NCBI GenBank assembly: GCA_030765065.1
Contig: CM060975.1
Span: 262,579,816 to 262,643,815, forward strand
Length of the DNA: 64,000 nt
Reading direction: 5' to 3'
From: Deroplatys truncata
Lineage: Eukaryota; Arthropoda; Insecta; Mantodea; Mantidae
Each line of letters starts with the position of its first letter. The first letter of the stretch is position 1. The notes beneath the pieces were generated by a model that made no database searches, had not been told where the DNA came from, and saw only the letters and a program-made list of their open reading frames with translations. The translations under genes were made by a program, and so were the position numbers. This document shows positions 32,355 to 44,716 of the stretch, one piece after another.

Positions 32355-34350
32355 TTCATTATTTAGAATTAAACAAATGCTATTAGTCGTAATAATCATG
32401 CACATACGACAGCAAGCAAATGCGCGAGTCAATTCATATACAATTAATTAATAAAAAAATATTTAATTGTTTTCATCGATCAGCGAGAGCCTTATTTTAA
32501 TAACGTATGTAATATCATTCTGAATACTTTTTATTCTTCATATTACTCTCGCCAAATCATATTTCTTTGTTTAACATCCCGAAAAAAAATCAGTTTAATT
32601 TTTTGATATCATGTTTGCATTTCTTGTACGCGAGAATTTAAATAATGACAAAGATACAATCGAATGTTTAAGTACAGAATCTATACAGTATACGTTTAAT
32701 TGAAAACTTAAATCATTAATATTCTTCATGTAGAATTATATTAATTATCGGAAAACATTTTTGTGGTAAGCTTAAAACATGTCTAGATTGGTTTTCCCCT
32801 GTGTATGATGGAATTTCTGGACAGAGGAAGCTCTTAAGAAAATCTTTTGTGCCGGTAATTGTTATTTACCCCGAGGGTCTGTGGTTTTTCAGAGCGCTTA
32901 GCCTGTTTAATGAATTGGAAACGGGTGTTATTGTTCACTAAGAGCTCTATACAAGACCTTGTTTTTACATTCTTCTGACGAAAATTAATGGTGCGGAAGA
33001 GTTTGCCGTTGTCTGCTAATGGGTCTACATATGCATTCTTCAGGGGGTGTACACCATATTTCTTTCAGGCAGTGTACGCCAGTGAATAATTCGTTGAATT
33101 TCTCAAAGTTCGCTACGTCTTTAGAAAGAACATTTAAAACGAATATAAAATTTATATTTGAAGTCTTCGTGCGTGTTACTTACAGGTACGCCTGTTTTGA
33201 ATTGTAATTATTACTTCTCTCGTGTGAGAAGAGACATAGAGGGCTTTGTTGAAGCGTACTCGATGTGCTGGATACCCCTAGCCATTAAGAGCAGGTAGTG
33301 GGGAAAACCCACGCGTCCTGGTTTAACCGCCTCTCATGATGGACTGGGCATTGCTGTCACATTGCGTCTTGTTTTTTCGTAAAGGGTTCTCGTGTTAACG
33401 TCTCATACAAGCTATTTGCAATTTCGCTTTAAGTTGCTTTTTAATTCATCTAAGCAATGTAATATTTTCTATAAACCCGCAATTCAAAAGAAGAATTAAA
33501 CACACGTTATTAGCCGTAATAGTTATATACGCGTAATAATCGCGCATATACGATAACGAACAATTGCGCGCGATTCAATTACATTAATTAATCAAAAAAA
33601 ACTTAATTGTTTTTAATCGATAGACTGCGTCGTTTCATTAGAAGTGAGATATTCATGGTAGATGAATAATTGGGTGAGATATCTCTAGGCGCGCGAGTCA
33701 ATTACATTAATTATTCATTGTTTTCATCGATCAGCGAGAGTCTTATTTATTTTTTATTTATTTCATAATCAATTCCTCCGGAGCCGACATGAACGCCCCT
33801 TGCATGTTAATTCCCCTTTATTTTTTCCGGAATCATATTTCGCAGAATTATATAGAGTTAAGATGGCCGTCTTGCGTACACCTCGAATTTAAATATGGTG
33901 AATTCACAACTTTCGGATATGACCGCCAGGGGCGCTGTGTGGGAACACTCGCTGGAGTTTCACTCATATTACCACTTGGCGCGCTAGTGTATGTTGCGAA
34001 CTGAAGCGGGAGTGGAGGGGATGCAGAAGTCGACTTGCCAGTCCAAATATCGAGAGTCAGTCATTCGTGTGAAACGTCTCGCTGTGGAAGGTTGCGGTCG
34101 AGGTTCCACCGCAATTATCACGCGATAACGAGTGTTACGTCAAGTCTGTCCTTTCATCTATGTGTTGTAATATTCTTATAAATCCAAAATATATTTTCCC
34201 TCAAAAGTAGAATTAAATAAATGTTATTACTCGTAATAATTATACACATGCTACCACACATATACGATAACGAACAGTTGCGCGCGAGTCAATTACATTA
34301 ATCATTCAAAAAATACTTAAATGTATTCATCAACCGACTAGCCGCGTTTC
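32355..34350. repeat. Serial subterminal repeats of the right end
   Basis: Diverged units at ~32355-32500, ~33480-33640 and ~34195-34350, plus a partial unit at ~33688-33760. They share 'gaattaaa..a', 'tcgtaataat', 'catatacgataacgaac', 'tgcgcgcgagtcaattacat' and 'cttaattgttttcatcgat'. The inner edge of the right TIR (34391-34450) is a further relative. Confidence 0.75.
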
Positions 34351-34391
34351 ATTGCAATAGTAGTAATATAAGGGGGGTTTAGGACAAGGTG

Positions 34392-34991
34392 TGCGCGATT
34401 CAATCAAAAATACTTAATTGCTCGACGAACAGCGTTTAATTGCATTAGTAGTATATAAACATTGATTCTTTTTTCAATAGCACACATTACCTAATTGATT
34501 GAGGCAATTATGTACTCAAACGATTTGCCGATGTGCGGCAGGCATCGAGAATCGCATTCCCACACCGCCAACGTCACGCACCGAGAACCCTCACATATAA
34601 CCCCACACCCCGAGCGGCACATCCCCTACCCCAAGCCAATCACACAGCAGGGATTTAGACAAGTCACAATGAGGGGGGCGGGAATGTAGTCACCGTATAG
34701 GAACAATACACACTCTCCCACCTATCCACAGGGAACCAACCAGAACACAAAGGGGAGGGAGGACACGCGTATGGGGGAGGGAGGGGGGCGGGCCACCGGC
34801 ACGTGACCACAGGGGGAGGGGGGAGGACCTGCCGGCACAGACACTATCGGCATTAGATCAGCGCACAAAGGGAAGGGGGCGGAGCTAGCGGCACGCGACC
34901 GGGCGGCAAATAGTAGCGCACAAAGGGAGGGGGCGGGGCTAGCGGCATAGATCAAAGAAGCTTATCAGTTTTTCGGCATCTCTCTGTGCGC
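34392..34991. repeat. Polinton right terminal inverted repeat
   Basis: Inverted match of 15069-15675 with small differences (for example 'acagcgtttaattgcattag' against a variant on the left). The G-rich strand at ~34774-34793 has four G runs of three or more and can form a G-quadruplex. It ends CTCTCTGTGCGC at 34991. Confidence 0.95.
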
Positions 34992-35069
34992 TCAAATCGG
35001 CTTAACATTTCTACTTGTAGATATGTTTATAAATGCACAGTGGAGTCGATCTTCTTGGTAGAACTCGCT

Positions 35070-35470
35070 GTGACTAGAAATGTTTTTTTCATCCACAATA
35101 ATACAGAAGGGCGGTATCTTGGAAACCTGGTTTTCCAAGAGGATGGAGCTTCTTCTCATTTTGCAAGGACTGTTCCTGAGTACCTAGCTGCCATATTTCC
35201 ACTTGGGTAGATTGATAGGAAATCACAACACATTTGGGCTCAAACTTCTCCGAATCTCGCACTCCCCGCCTGTTATGGGATAATTAAAGCGACAGGTATA
35301 TAGTCAACATCAGATTCATTGCCCATCTAAAAGAAAGTATCTGACATGGAATTCTCAACATCATATTTGAAAATCTAGGAAAGATGCATAGTGCAGTGTT
35401 GCGTGCTGGGAGTTGCTTGTGAATGGACAGTCATCAGGTGGAATATAGCGGACACACAAATGTTACTAAG
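35070..35470 (+). pseudogene. mariner-type transposase fragment abutting the Polinton
   Basis: The frame ending at 35210 contains VFQEDGASSHFARTVPEYL, the QDGA-x-x-H catalytic region of mariner transposases. After a stop, degraded C-terminal sequence can be followed to about 35470. No TIRs were found, so it is a relic. It begins roughly 80 bases from the Polinton end. Confidence 0.7.
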
Positions 35471-35479
35471 TGATGTGTT

Positions 35480-36085
35480 AACAGTTCGTATCTAATGTTC
35501 GTTTTCTCAAAAATGTATAGAAACTTTGTATTGTACAATTAATTTTATCGTAAATATTTTAATATGGGAATCTTCAAATGAGGTAATCTTTAATATGAAG
35601 CCTAGAAATCCATTAAGGCATATTTTTTAGGATTTTAGTATTTTTACTGTGACTGATTCATTAATATATAATGTGCATTATTCTATAAAATAACTGATCT
35701 TTATTCAGCCCAAATTGTGACGTTCATAGCCGTTTTACCAGAGGCATTAATGATATCCGCATAGGAAGATATAAAACAACTAAATATTCAAAATCACCAA
35801 TTTGTCGCACTAGCAAAATTGTCAATGCTTTCTCTCGTGAGATAATGAAAATAGCTATATATTTATAAATTTAAAGGAGCACTACGATTGTTTTACATAA
35901 GTAAAACCATTTTATAATATATATGAATTTGCTAATTAAAGTGTACGTTAAGGACGAGTCTATGCGTATAGCGTGTGACAACAGACAATAAATTATCCGT
36001 CCCTCCATCAATACTCTCTACTTTCTTAAGTTTTTTTCGACATTTACTTTCTCTGCTGTTTACTTAATATAAGTACAGTAAGTAT
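35480..36085. other. Non-coding, nothing recognised
   Basis: AT-rich DNA without ORFs or repeat landmarks. Confidence 0.5.
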
Positions 36086-36790
36086 TGCACTACACCCGAA
36101 AGTTCGACACAAACATTTTACCGAAAATACTTCGTGAATAAAACAAAATATTAGAAAAAGGTCCGAGCGCACGTGTGTGTCTCTTTGAAGCAAAATACAA
36201 AAACGGTCGGTTTAACACCAAACTTGGTGTTTAGGTGCAGTATCTTTCAAAGATACGACACGAAGATTTTCAGGAAAATCCCCCAACTGTAAACGACCCT
36301 TTGCATGAAAAAGTTTTCAAAAGTTTTGATTTTCTCAAAAATAGCTCTCAATAGCTATATAGCAATAGCTCTAATATACCATATATTTAAGGTACTTTAT
36401 GACAAATTGAATATTCTGGGAATAGAATCTGCGTCCTCTTCATTCTAAATGACTTTGTTTAATTGGTAAACTGTAAGAAATAGACAAAATCTTGCTACAA
36501 AAATTATGTAGATCTCGTTAAAATAGGTACTTGCACCTGGGAAGTCGTCCGGTTTCTTCTCGTGGCTATGTAAAGAACACGGAATTTCACGTAGCAATTC
36601 GCCTTTTAAAAATTGACTATCGCTTTAGCCTACTGTATGCTCCTTATAACTAAAACGAAATGTGTAAACGTATAATGAAAATTGATCTGGATAAGTAGAC
36701 AGAGGAAGAATAATTTTAAGATTAGTTGGTAGAAGAGTGAGTAGAGAAAGTCATGTGAATACAACACAAATATTTTGCAACTAGCATTAC
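36086..36790 (+). repeat. Dispersed family copy d
   Basis: Landmarks 'ttaccgaaaatac', 'aaacaccaaacttggtgttt'-like sequence, 'tacgacacgaagattttcag', 'aaccctttgcatga'-like sequence, 'accatatatttaagg' and the right end 'gtagagaaagtcatgtga' are in order. An (AAT)n microsatellite (36838-36902) follows. Confidence 0.65.
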
Positions 36791-36839
36791 ATTTCTACTC
36801 CAATAGTAAGTATATCTGAATAAGTATTTACAATTTCAA

Positions 36840-36886
<47 letters not shown>

Positions 36887-36902
36887 TAATCATAATAATA
36901 AT

Positions 36903-37787
36903 GTGAAGAAGAATACTTAAGTCGTGTATAGACAAAGAATATCACATTAGAACAAAATAACGATAATATTAAGTGACAGTAATAATTAACATAACGATAA
37001 AATTAAATCTTAAGAAAATGCATAAAAGGAAAAAATAGCAAAATAACAAACAGTTAAATGGTAAAATGACAGAAAGAGAAGAAATATAAAAATATACACT
37101 TAAGTTTGCATGTATTACTTTCTAATTAAATGATTTTAATATAGGCGTTCTGGATAATGTAAGTAATTTCTCAGTTAATATATGCGAATAAAATTTACCT
37201 ACTATTAGCACATATTCCATAGATTGCATTTATGAACAACAGTTTGAAATGCTTTTTCTGAAACAACTATGTTATAAACCTGATGTAGTCACATGTAACA
37301 TGAACTATTAGCACTCGATATTTACCTGGTTATTATCCTTTTGAAACTTTATTTCGCAAGTGTAATTATTAGATGCAGGGAAAGGTGTTAGAGATAAGAC
37401 TGTTTTAAAATATAATTACGCTAATGAAGAGATAAGGAAAGGGGATGGAGCTGAGATTGATACTTGGAGGTAATAAGCTCCTTTGTGTAACAGCATCCCT
37501 ATGTTCGATAACACTGGAGCCCGTAAATGACTCCTAACTTCGAGTCTTCCTGCCTGCCTCTGAAATTGCCTTAGCCATCTGTTTAATTACATGCTGATTT
37601 AGAACCATAATTTTAAGGTTGCGGAGAATGAAACCTAATGTTGGAACCATATCCGAGGTAGTTTACAGTAATGCTGCGTACTAGTTTAAAGGATGAATAG
37701 CGTTTCTGTATGAGAGTGCACTAGGATGAAACGCATCATATTTCGCGAATCAGACTTTCATAAGAATAGCTGTAATGGATTTCTGCA
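36903..37787. other. Non-coding, nothing recognised
   Basis: No gene or repeat recognised on either strand. Confidence 0.5.
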
Positions 37788-39715
37788 CATATTTACATAG
37801 GTGTAAATGCTAACTAAAACATTTGTAGAGGATTCTTATGCAACTCTTTAAAAATCCCTGTGATGTTAATGTAATATTTCAATACATTCTTTGCAAATTC
37901 TTAACTAATTCATAGGAGACCCGTTCCAAACCACATTAAGTCTAATGATATAATTTTTTTCAGGAGATAAGAAAAGCTACTTATATGTAAACTAAAGTAG
38001 GTAAATTAAAATACTAAAAGTATTCATTCCCAGAATTATCAAAATCCATTCTGTTTCAAATCACTTGTTTATCAGCTTGCCCTGAAATTCATAAAAAATC
38101 TTGGACATGACACAATAAGGTGAACACATGGAACCAAAAATTGTATATTTGTAAATGCATTCAATAAAAGTAAATTGTGTAAGCCATAGGCCGGACTACT
38201 TGAATTAGTCTTAGCGAATAAAGGCAATGTTTTCCTCAAAAAAGCTAAATTTATGCATTACTGTTAGAAATATTTTTTGAATATTCTATGGTATTCACCT
38301 AAAGTTTTTCTGTTTATTTTCGAAAATACCCAAAACATGCGTTATGTTATTTAAAGTTACGAATAAAAGTACAATATTGGATTAATAAATATAACAATAG
38401 TGATGAAAAGACGTGACAATCACTTTCCGTAACCTTATGGTGAAGAAGTTTGTTACCGTTTCTCTTTAAGATCAAGAAGCACTAAAAGTGCATCCATTTT
38501 CAAGAAATGGTGATGGTGGTGGTACGCTCTCGTCTCTTGGAATCGTTAACCATAATATTGTTCCACTCAACAAGATATTTTTACAGTATTACATATCAAA
38601 TAACGCGTAGCAACTGGTTAGCGCCTTTAACGAAATGTTATAGAATAATTGTGAAAGTTCCTTCAATATCGTAACAATGCAGAATACTACACTTACCATT
38701 CCATAGTCAATACGGTAATTTGGCGTCAATGTTTCTCATTGCTGAAAACTGGACACCAGACACACAACCTTCAAATGAACAGTTAATATTAATTGGTTTT
38801 GAACTTAATAAAGGTTTGCCATGAACACCAGTTTCATGCATTCTTTTGGACGGCATTTAATATAGTTGGACGAAAATAGACTTCACGGAGTGAATAGGAA
38901 ATCATACAACTTAATTTCGTGCACGGGTGGACTTAAACGGTTTGGAATCGAAGTCCCCATATGGAGTCTTTCAATAGTCAATTCAAACCTATGAAACACA
39001 CAAGAGAAGTCTTTCGACTCGTATAGAAATATTGGGGGATTTTATGTAGAAGTTTTATGTTATACGATTAGGGAAGGAAATGTCATTGTGTGACCCCTCG
39101 TTTGCCCAATATCGGACTTCAAAACTGTACATAAGATTCAACATAATACATGAAACAATATGTAGTCTCACATGAAATATCTGAGCATCCCTCAGAGTCA
39201 CATTCTTGAGCTGAAAAATCAAATGCCTCTTTAATCAGATTTAATTCAGCAATATATGTGCGAGTACTGTACCCAGCCAACTGCCGGGAATATTGTAGTA
39301 TTGGGTAATGCACTGGAGTAAGTAGGTGATGAACAATATATAGTTTTCATGATCAAAATTCCTGGTTTTTGTTCCATATGTTCACCATATTGTGTTATCT
39401 CCAAGATATTTTATGAATTTCAGGACAAACTGATAAACAAGTGATTTGAAACAGAATAGATTCTGATAATTCTGGAAATTAATACTTTTAGTGTTTTAAT
39501 TTATCTACTTTAGTTTACGTATAAGTAGCTTTTCTTATCTCCTGAAAAAATTATATCATTAGACATATGGTTTGGAATGGGCCTCCTATGATTTAGATAA
39601 GAATTTCCAAAGAATGTCTTGAAATATTACGTTAACCTCACAGGGATTTTTAAAGAGTTGCAAAAGAAGCCTCTACAAATGTTTTACTTGGCATTTATAT
39701 CTACGTAAATACGTG
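37788..39715. mobile_element. Element-like unit with ~360 bp inverted arms
   Basis: Arms at about 37788-38150 and 39352-39715 are inverted copies (shared: 'aaaacatttgtagagg', 'tcttatctcctgaaaaaa' on the right arm, 'cagaatagattctgataatt' and relatives) with scattered differences. The ~1.2 kb between them has no recognised coding sequence. It could be a foldback or long-TIR DNA transposon, or simply two inverted copies of one repeat. Confidence 0.6.
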
Positions 39716-39739
39716 GTTTATAATCGAAATCATATACTG

Positions 39740-40110
39740 TTATCCTTCTTGCATGTATTTGATATTTCCGAAAGGAATTAATGTTGTATCCTTATAAGTA
39801 CTCCAAGAATCACTTAGCAATATACACTTCTGGTTATTTTCGACGTTATCGTAAATGTCAGTCAAGAAAAAGGTTTTTAAGTGTTCTTTTGATACCTTCG
39901 CAGTTGTAAAAGCCACCAAACACATTTTTGGCGGAAGAGTGCCTTCAATATCTTTTCGGGCCGAAAGTTATTTCGCTGTGAATAGTATAGTTTTCTTCAA
40001 TGAGTATCCACTCGTTAGATATATTTTGTATAACCTTGATTTGTATTGCGTGCAGACTCAACTAAGGCAGTTGTCCATTTATACCCTTTTTGATAATGTC
40101 GTATGAGAAA
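39740..40110 (-). pseudogene. DDE transposase fragment, pogo/Tigger-like (tentative)
   Basis: The minus frame 39740-39925 reads KVSKEHLKTFFLTDIYDN then CILLSDSWSTYKD, which fits the 'hh..lllDSW..H/Y.D' centre of pogo-type DDE transposases. Beyond it the frame is broken. It lies directly beside the right arm of the inverted-arm unit, so it might belong to the same element. Confidence 0.4.
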
Positions 40111-40429
40111 TTAGTTAATAAATAAATGCATATAGATGGGCATTCCAAATGCAATAATGCTGTTTTTGGAAAGCTACAATTTTCTTGTTTACTTCTTCGG
40201 CAAAACATTCCTCATACTGGCTAATATTTTGGTCGTATTGCATATCTCTGGTTGTCGTGAAAGCAATGAAGTGTCTATGGCACGTTCTGTAACTGCCTTG
40301 ATATATGTTATAAGAGTTTTAAAACATTTAAAATACCAGGGAATGAATTATCCAACACAGTCGCTAAAGAAACCCAAAGCAACCATTTAGTTTATAAATC
40401 TTGACTCCACATCACGTCTTACTGATGCA

Positions 40430-40895
40430 CATCAAATGAAGTATACTCTGTCAGTAGGGAAAACACTGGAGTGACACACCAACCAGTAAGCTACAGGATA
40501 TTTCCCCAACTCCACACATCAGCTACCCAATAAAGCATCTTCCCAGAAGAGATCAGTTAGTCATTACACGCCTAAGAATTGGACTTAGTCTTTAGCCACA
40601 TCCACCTACTAATAGTCAAAAATCTGGTTACAACCTGCCCATTGTGTAATGAAGAAACAAGACATTGCGAAGTTCTGGACTGCATCCAGACAGCGTTTAG
40701 GAAACCTATCCACATCAGAAAAATTATTCTTTTTACGAATCGCATAAATCTGTACACAAAAGTTTCTTCTGTCAACACAATGTAACTCTTCCTTCCCATG
40801 TAACAATATCTTACCGTAACCATATACCATCAATGTGTTACGCTGTTAATTTTGTATGGTTTAAATTGTTCAAGCGATCTTAAATAAATAAATTT
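40430..40895 (+). mobile_element. 3' end of a jockey/I-type non-LTR retrotransposon
   Basis: Remnants of the C-terminal TRLRIG ... HIHLL segment and the CPLCNEETRH-C knuckle (ORF 40579-40785) are those that end the reverse-transcriptase ORF of jockey-like LINEs. One frame change separates them. It ends in an 'aataaataaattttaaaaaa' tail, a typical 3' terminus. It is 5'-truncated and inactive. Confidence 0.65.
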
Positions 40896-42940
40896 TAAAA
40901 AATCTGACATATATGTGCCCAATAACCCTTGCGTCTTGCATTTCTCAAAACTTTAGACTGCAATAATGGACACAGTTTCTCTCGTTCTTGCTGTCTATTT
41001 GGGAGAGAATGCTTTGTTTTGTCTTCAGTACTTTAGCTTGTTTCCTCAAAACTTATGATCACTACATCTCTTTTTCTTCAGGAAATAAAATATTTCTTTG
41101 ATATTTGATACTTTTTAGAGTTGGATGTCTCTTCAATAACGAGATTAGGTCGTCAATTTATGTTGAAATATATAATTATCAGCATGAGAAGGTTCATGAG
41201 ATTCCCCTAAAGATTTAGCTAAAATGTTAACAGTTTTGGATTGCCTTTCTGGGGACGATTTATAGTCGCCAGAAATTCTAGTTTCTCTTTGAGGAATACT
41301 GTTTCCGTCAAAATGCTAATACTGCAATCTTTAACAGTACTAACCACTTTATCGTCTACAAAATCTTTTATTTTTCCACTATCTTATCCAGTGTAATTTC
41401 AGTTGACCAATCAAATGAATTGCCATGTTTCTAAAAAATAAGGTCCACCTAAAATATTGACGGAGTGTAATCATCCTGTCTTCTTTCGCATAGCCCTTCT
41501 TGATTTGGATGTCCCGATATTTAAAACACTCCAAATATTAATGGTTTCATTCATGTTTGCTGTATCGGTATAAAATACTGAGACACGTATAGTAAACATC
41601 AATTACTAGCAGAGGTAACTGACAGACTGCTGTTTTAACACCCCTCCCCCAAGATTACAGGCGCTGTAGTGGACAAATCGAATGCCTTAGATAACTGAGA
41701 TAGGTGTTTGTTCAAAGTTTTAAGAAAAAATTCGTCTTCGAGGCGAAAGTCATCCCTTATGAGTAGTAAACAATAACCTAATTTTCACACAGAAATGCCT
41801 TCTAAATGTGACCAATTTTTATCTATGTTCGTTGTTAAAATATTTATGAAAGTGTGTCAACGTGAAAGAACATGCTTTCGGTATGTTTTTGCCGAATAAA
41901 CTTTTATTTATTTCAAAATAAGTTGGTAATGGATGGTTTTAAGAATATTCTTTCATTTTTGCTGCAAATTTAGTGCATTTTTCTGTCTTAAGTTCGCTTA
42001 CCTAACCTCCATTTCTTCGCATTATGCCAAGATTTGACAAAACAAAACTAAGTTGTATGTTGAGGTTAAAGTAATAACATTTGAGATAATTCATGTCCAT
42101 TAAATTAAAATATATTAATTCAGTGTTCTTTTTATGTGGATCTAAGGAAACTTCTCCAAGGACATAATCTTTAACGCCGAATTAAATTAAAATATTGAAG
42201 ATGCGGAGAACTGGAAAACTGAGGTATTTCATTTATTCATCTTAAAAGGCTTTTAATTACTTATAATCGTGACATTTAGGTATGGTTATATGCAGAAAAT
42301 GTGGAGAACGGAAAAAAGGTTGATATGTTTGACTTTCTCTATCCCCTACTGTTTATTATTCTATCTCTTCTAGAAACATTTCATACAAAAGTGTAATGTT
42401 TCTATCTGCTTCATGTTAAGCAAGATGAACGTTTGAAGAAACCATTTCCTTACAAATTTCATTGCACAAGGAGGACATGGAAGGCTGAAGTGATAACATA
42501 TCCGTAAAAGCGGTTCTCTATATGCTTTGAAATTTCATATCAATTCAGGGTCTCTCTTTGATATCATAAGTAACAAATTAAATATATTTATGTATTAGAT
42601 TTATATATAATAAAATGTATGTAAAGCGCACAAGTATGTTTCCAAAGAATTTCTCTTCCTTTAAGCAGGCGCTGGGAATGTTCAGTCATAAAAACATGCT
42701 TATAGGACAAACATTATGTGCTGAGATGTATTCTAAATATGGTACCTTTCCGTTTTTTCAAATGTCTCATTTTACTTCTTTAAAAGGTATTACTCAGAAA
42801 CTTGACATCAGGACCGAAGAAGTTAACAAACGTTAACTTTGTTGCATTATTTTCAGAAGTTTTATTTCCAAAATTCTGTCATGATAAATATATAAGCAAT
42901 TATACAAAATTGGCTTTATTGTTGGAGTACACAAGTCGTT
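40896..42940. other. About 2 kb with no recognised gene
   Basis: Short ORFs only. A weak inverted echo of the dispersed family ('gactttctctatcccctac', 'cttcatgttaagcaagat') is visible around 42340-42430. An (AAT)n tract follows at 42941-42973. Confidence 0.45.
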
Positions 42941-42974
<34 letters not shown>

Positions 42975-42994
42975 TTTGCCGCTTATCATAAAAA

Positions 42995-43215
42995 CCAAAA
43001 CATTACTCTATTTTACGTCGCTTTAACTCCTTGGTCATATCTCGACGGATCTGTTTATGGATAACTCTTTGAACGATTTGTGGCGGACAGTTAACCTTCT
43101 AGGTCTCATCCCTGTAACCACCCATTTCGTCACGTGTTACAGAGACCCCAGCGCACAGCTACCTGATCCTCTGCTTCGCGCCGTACAGATGTCATTATGA
43201 TGTCTAGTCTAACCG
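42995..43215 (-). repeat. tRNA-derived SINE, 5'-truncated copy 3
   Basis: The reverse complement matches the 3' body of 13768-14260 ('ggttaactgtcc', 'agatccgtcg', 'gagttaaagcgacgtaaaat'). The tRNA-like head is missing. Confidence 0.75.
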
Positions 43216-43439
43216 CCGTCTTCACACAGAAAGGCGGGCAGTTAACCTTCTAGATCTGTTCTAGACACTTAAATGACTTGACGTCCTTACTTTATTCTGC
43301 TAGCGAGCTCCAATTCATGTTAAAAGTATTACAGTTATTACTATAAATCAAAATATTAGTTGACTAATTGGATAATATTGAAATCTTCGTCTTTGAGCTG
43401 CCTGGCTAAGGTTTTATTTTACTTCCCTTTCACCTACCT

Positions 43440-43562
43440 ATAATAGGTAGGGATCGTACTGTATTCCACCCAAAACTTCGACATTGAGATTCCATCGCTA
43501 ATTTATGTTTTGAGGTCCACTGAACTTTAAAGAAAAACTTCTGTAGAAGAAGGTCTTTGAAT

Positions 43563-43618
<56 letters not shown>

Positions 43619-43830
43619 TAGGCATGGAGAACAGCATAACTCAAAAACGAAGATTTGGGTAATACCAAATTTCATATTTGAGTGAGACTGTTTAACAATA
43701 CCAAGGGAGAGTTTTCAAGAAAATTCCTTCAACTCAAATTACCTTTTTACAAAACTGTGTAAAATTATTTTTATTAAGATTCATATTTTAATACATTTGC
43801 ATGGTTAATAAAATGCAGGATGGAATTTTT
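43440..43830 (+). repeat. Dispersed family copy e with (TG)n(AG)n core
   Basis: 'gtattccacccaaaacttcg', a (TG)n(AG)n tract at 43562-43614, 'agcataactcaaaaacga' and 'aatttcatatttgagt' are in family order. A 'gagttttcaagaaaattcc' block follows. Confidence 0.6.
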
Positions 43831-43835
43831 TGCGA

Positions 43836-44246
43836 TCAGTCTATGATGTTCTCTTCATTCTGACAGAATTTTGAATATTTTTTTATAGTAACTGGGCAGT
43901 CGTAAGTCACATTAAAAACGTTGATTTCATCAAATTGCGTAATCTTTTTCGCAGCGTTAGTGGTTTTTAAATATTCTGTGTTTGCAATTCTTCCTTCTTT
44001 CTTTCCATCGCAAGAACTGGCTATCATAGCTGAAGATTTGAATGCTACTTCCGCATGTTTTGTATATAAATCATAACTAGGCAAAGATAATACATCGAAA
44101 ATAACGTAGCTGAATATAAGAACCAATTGTATGAAGGCTATAAGAATAGCACATATACTTTGTTCAAAGCCTTTTGAGACAGTGGAAGGGGGGATATAAG
44201 GCCGTCGCAGGGCCGGTGCAACAGTCATCACAAAGAGCCGCGACAC
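43836..44246 (-). CDS. Unrecognised ORF with one membrane segment (doubtful)
   Basis: 136 codons, the longest unexplained ORF in the right flank. Residues ~28-55 (SICAILIAFIQLVLIFSYVIF) are a convincing hydrophobic span preceded by a short basic region and followed by a polar domain with three Cys. That suggests a single-pass or signal-anchored protein. The N-terminal part may not be coding: a possible acceptor AAAG lies before the GFEQ segment. I know no family for it; it could be a host exon, part of a transposon, or chance. Confidence 0.25.
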   Translation of the reverse strand: MSRLFVMTVAPALRRPYIPPSTVSKGFEQSICAILIAFIQLVLIFSYVIFDVLSLPSYDLYTKHAEVAFKSSAMIASSCDGKKEGRIANTEYLKTTNAAKKITQFDEINVFNVTYDCPVTIKKYSKFCQNEENIID

Positions 44247-44716
44247 GGAGCCAACCTGAGCACGAGCAACTGTTTTCCCAGCTTCCCCTCTCCACTGAAG
44301 ATTCTAAATGCACAATAACATGATTAATCGTGTGTTTAAAATATACTTTTATATTACACATTTTTCTGTAGTCATTAGGCAATTTCATGCCCCTTAGACA
44401 CCGAGTTCATTCCGTACTTCATCTATCGGGTGGTGTGGTCTGTTTGAACGCAAAATAAATACTTATAAAAATCGGTATAAATTTTGAACAATAAAATAGA
44501 CTAAAAAATTCAGTTCGTGCGACAGTTATCTTCGTAAGCAAACGTTAGCGAACTGAATAAACCATAATCTGTGTTTTATAACAGATTTAATACCTAGTTA
44601 ATTTACCAAAAATTAAAATATATATTTTATAAATTTGGTATGTTAAATATGCTATAAAAGTTAGCATTTATATTAATTTTTATATTTGTTTTATGAGACA
44701 TTTTAAATACGAAAAG

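Larger units (their letters stand above)
31160..34390. other. Gene-free right spacer of the Polinton
   Basis: About 3.2 kb of AT-rich DNA with no ORF I can support. It contains a nested host repeat (31650-32160) and serial subterminal repeats (32355-34350). The 71-codon ORF at 33789 has no recognisable content. Gene loss cannot be excluded. Confidence 0.6.
15069..34991. mobile_element. Polinton/Maverick (adintovirus-like) element, near complete
   Basis: The element is framed by inverted repeats of ~600 bp and encodes the full Polinton core set: protein-primed PolB, retroviral-type integrase, FtsK/HerA-type packaging ATPase, adenovirus-type cysteine protease, and major and minor capsid proteins, plus PLA2/pX, fibre-like and DUF8207-like genes. 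Length (19.9 kb) is within the family's usual 15-20 kb range. No 6-bp target duplication can be seen (GTTCTG before, TCAAAT after). Breaks are present in polymerase, the PLA2/pX gene and the protease 5' end, and a host repeat is nested at ~31650-32160. Confidence 0.95.

Noticed and set aside
33789-34004. 71-codon ORF near the right TIR
   Set aside because: No recognisable content, and it lies among subterminal repeats.
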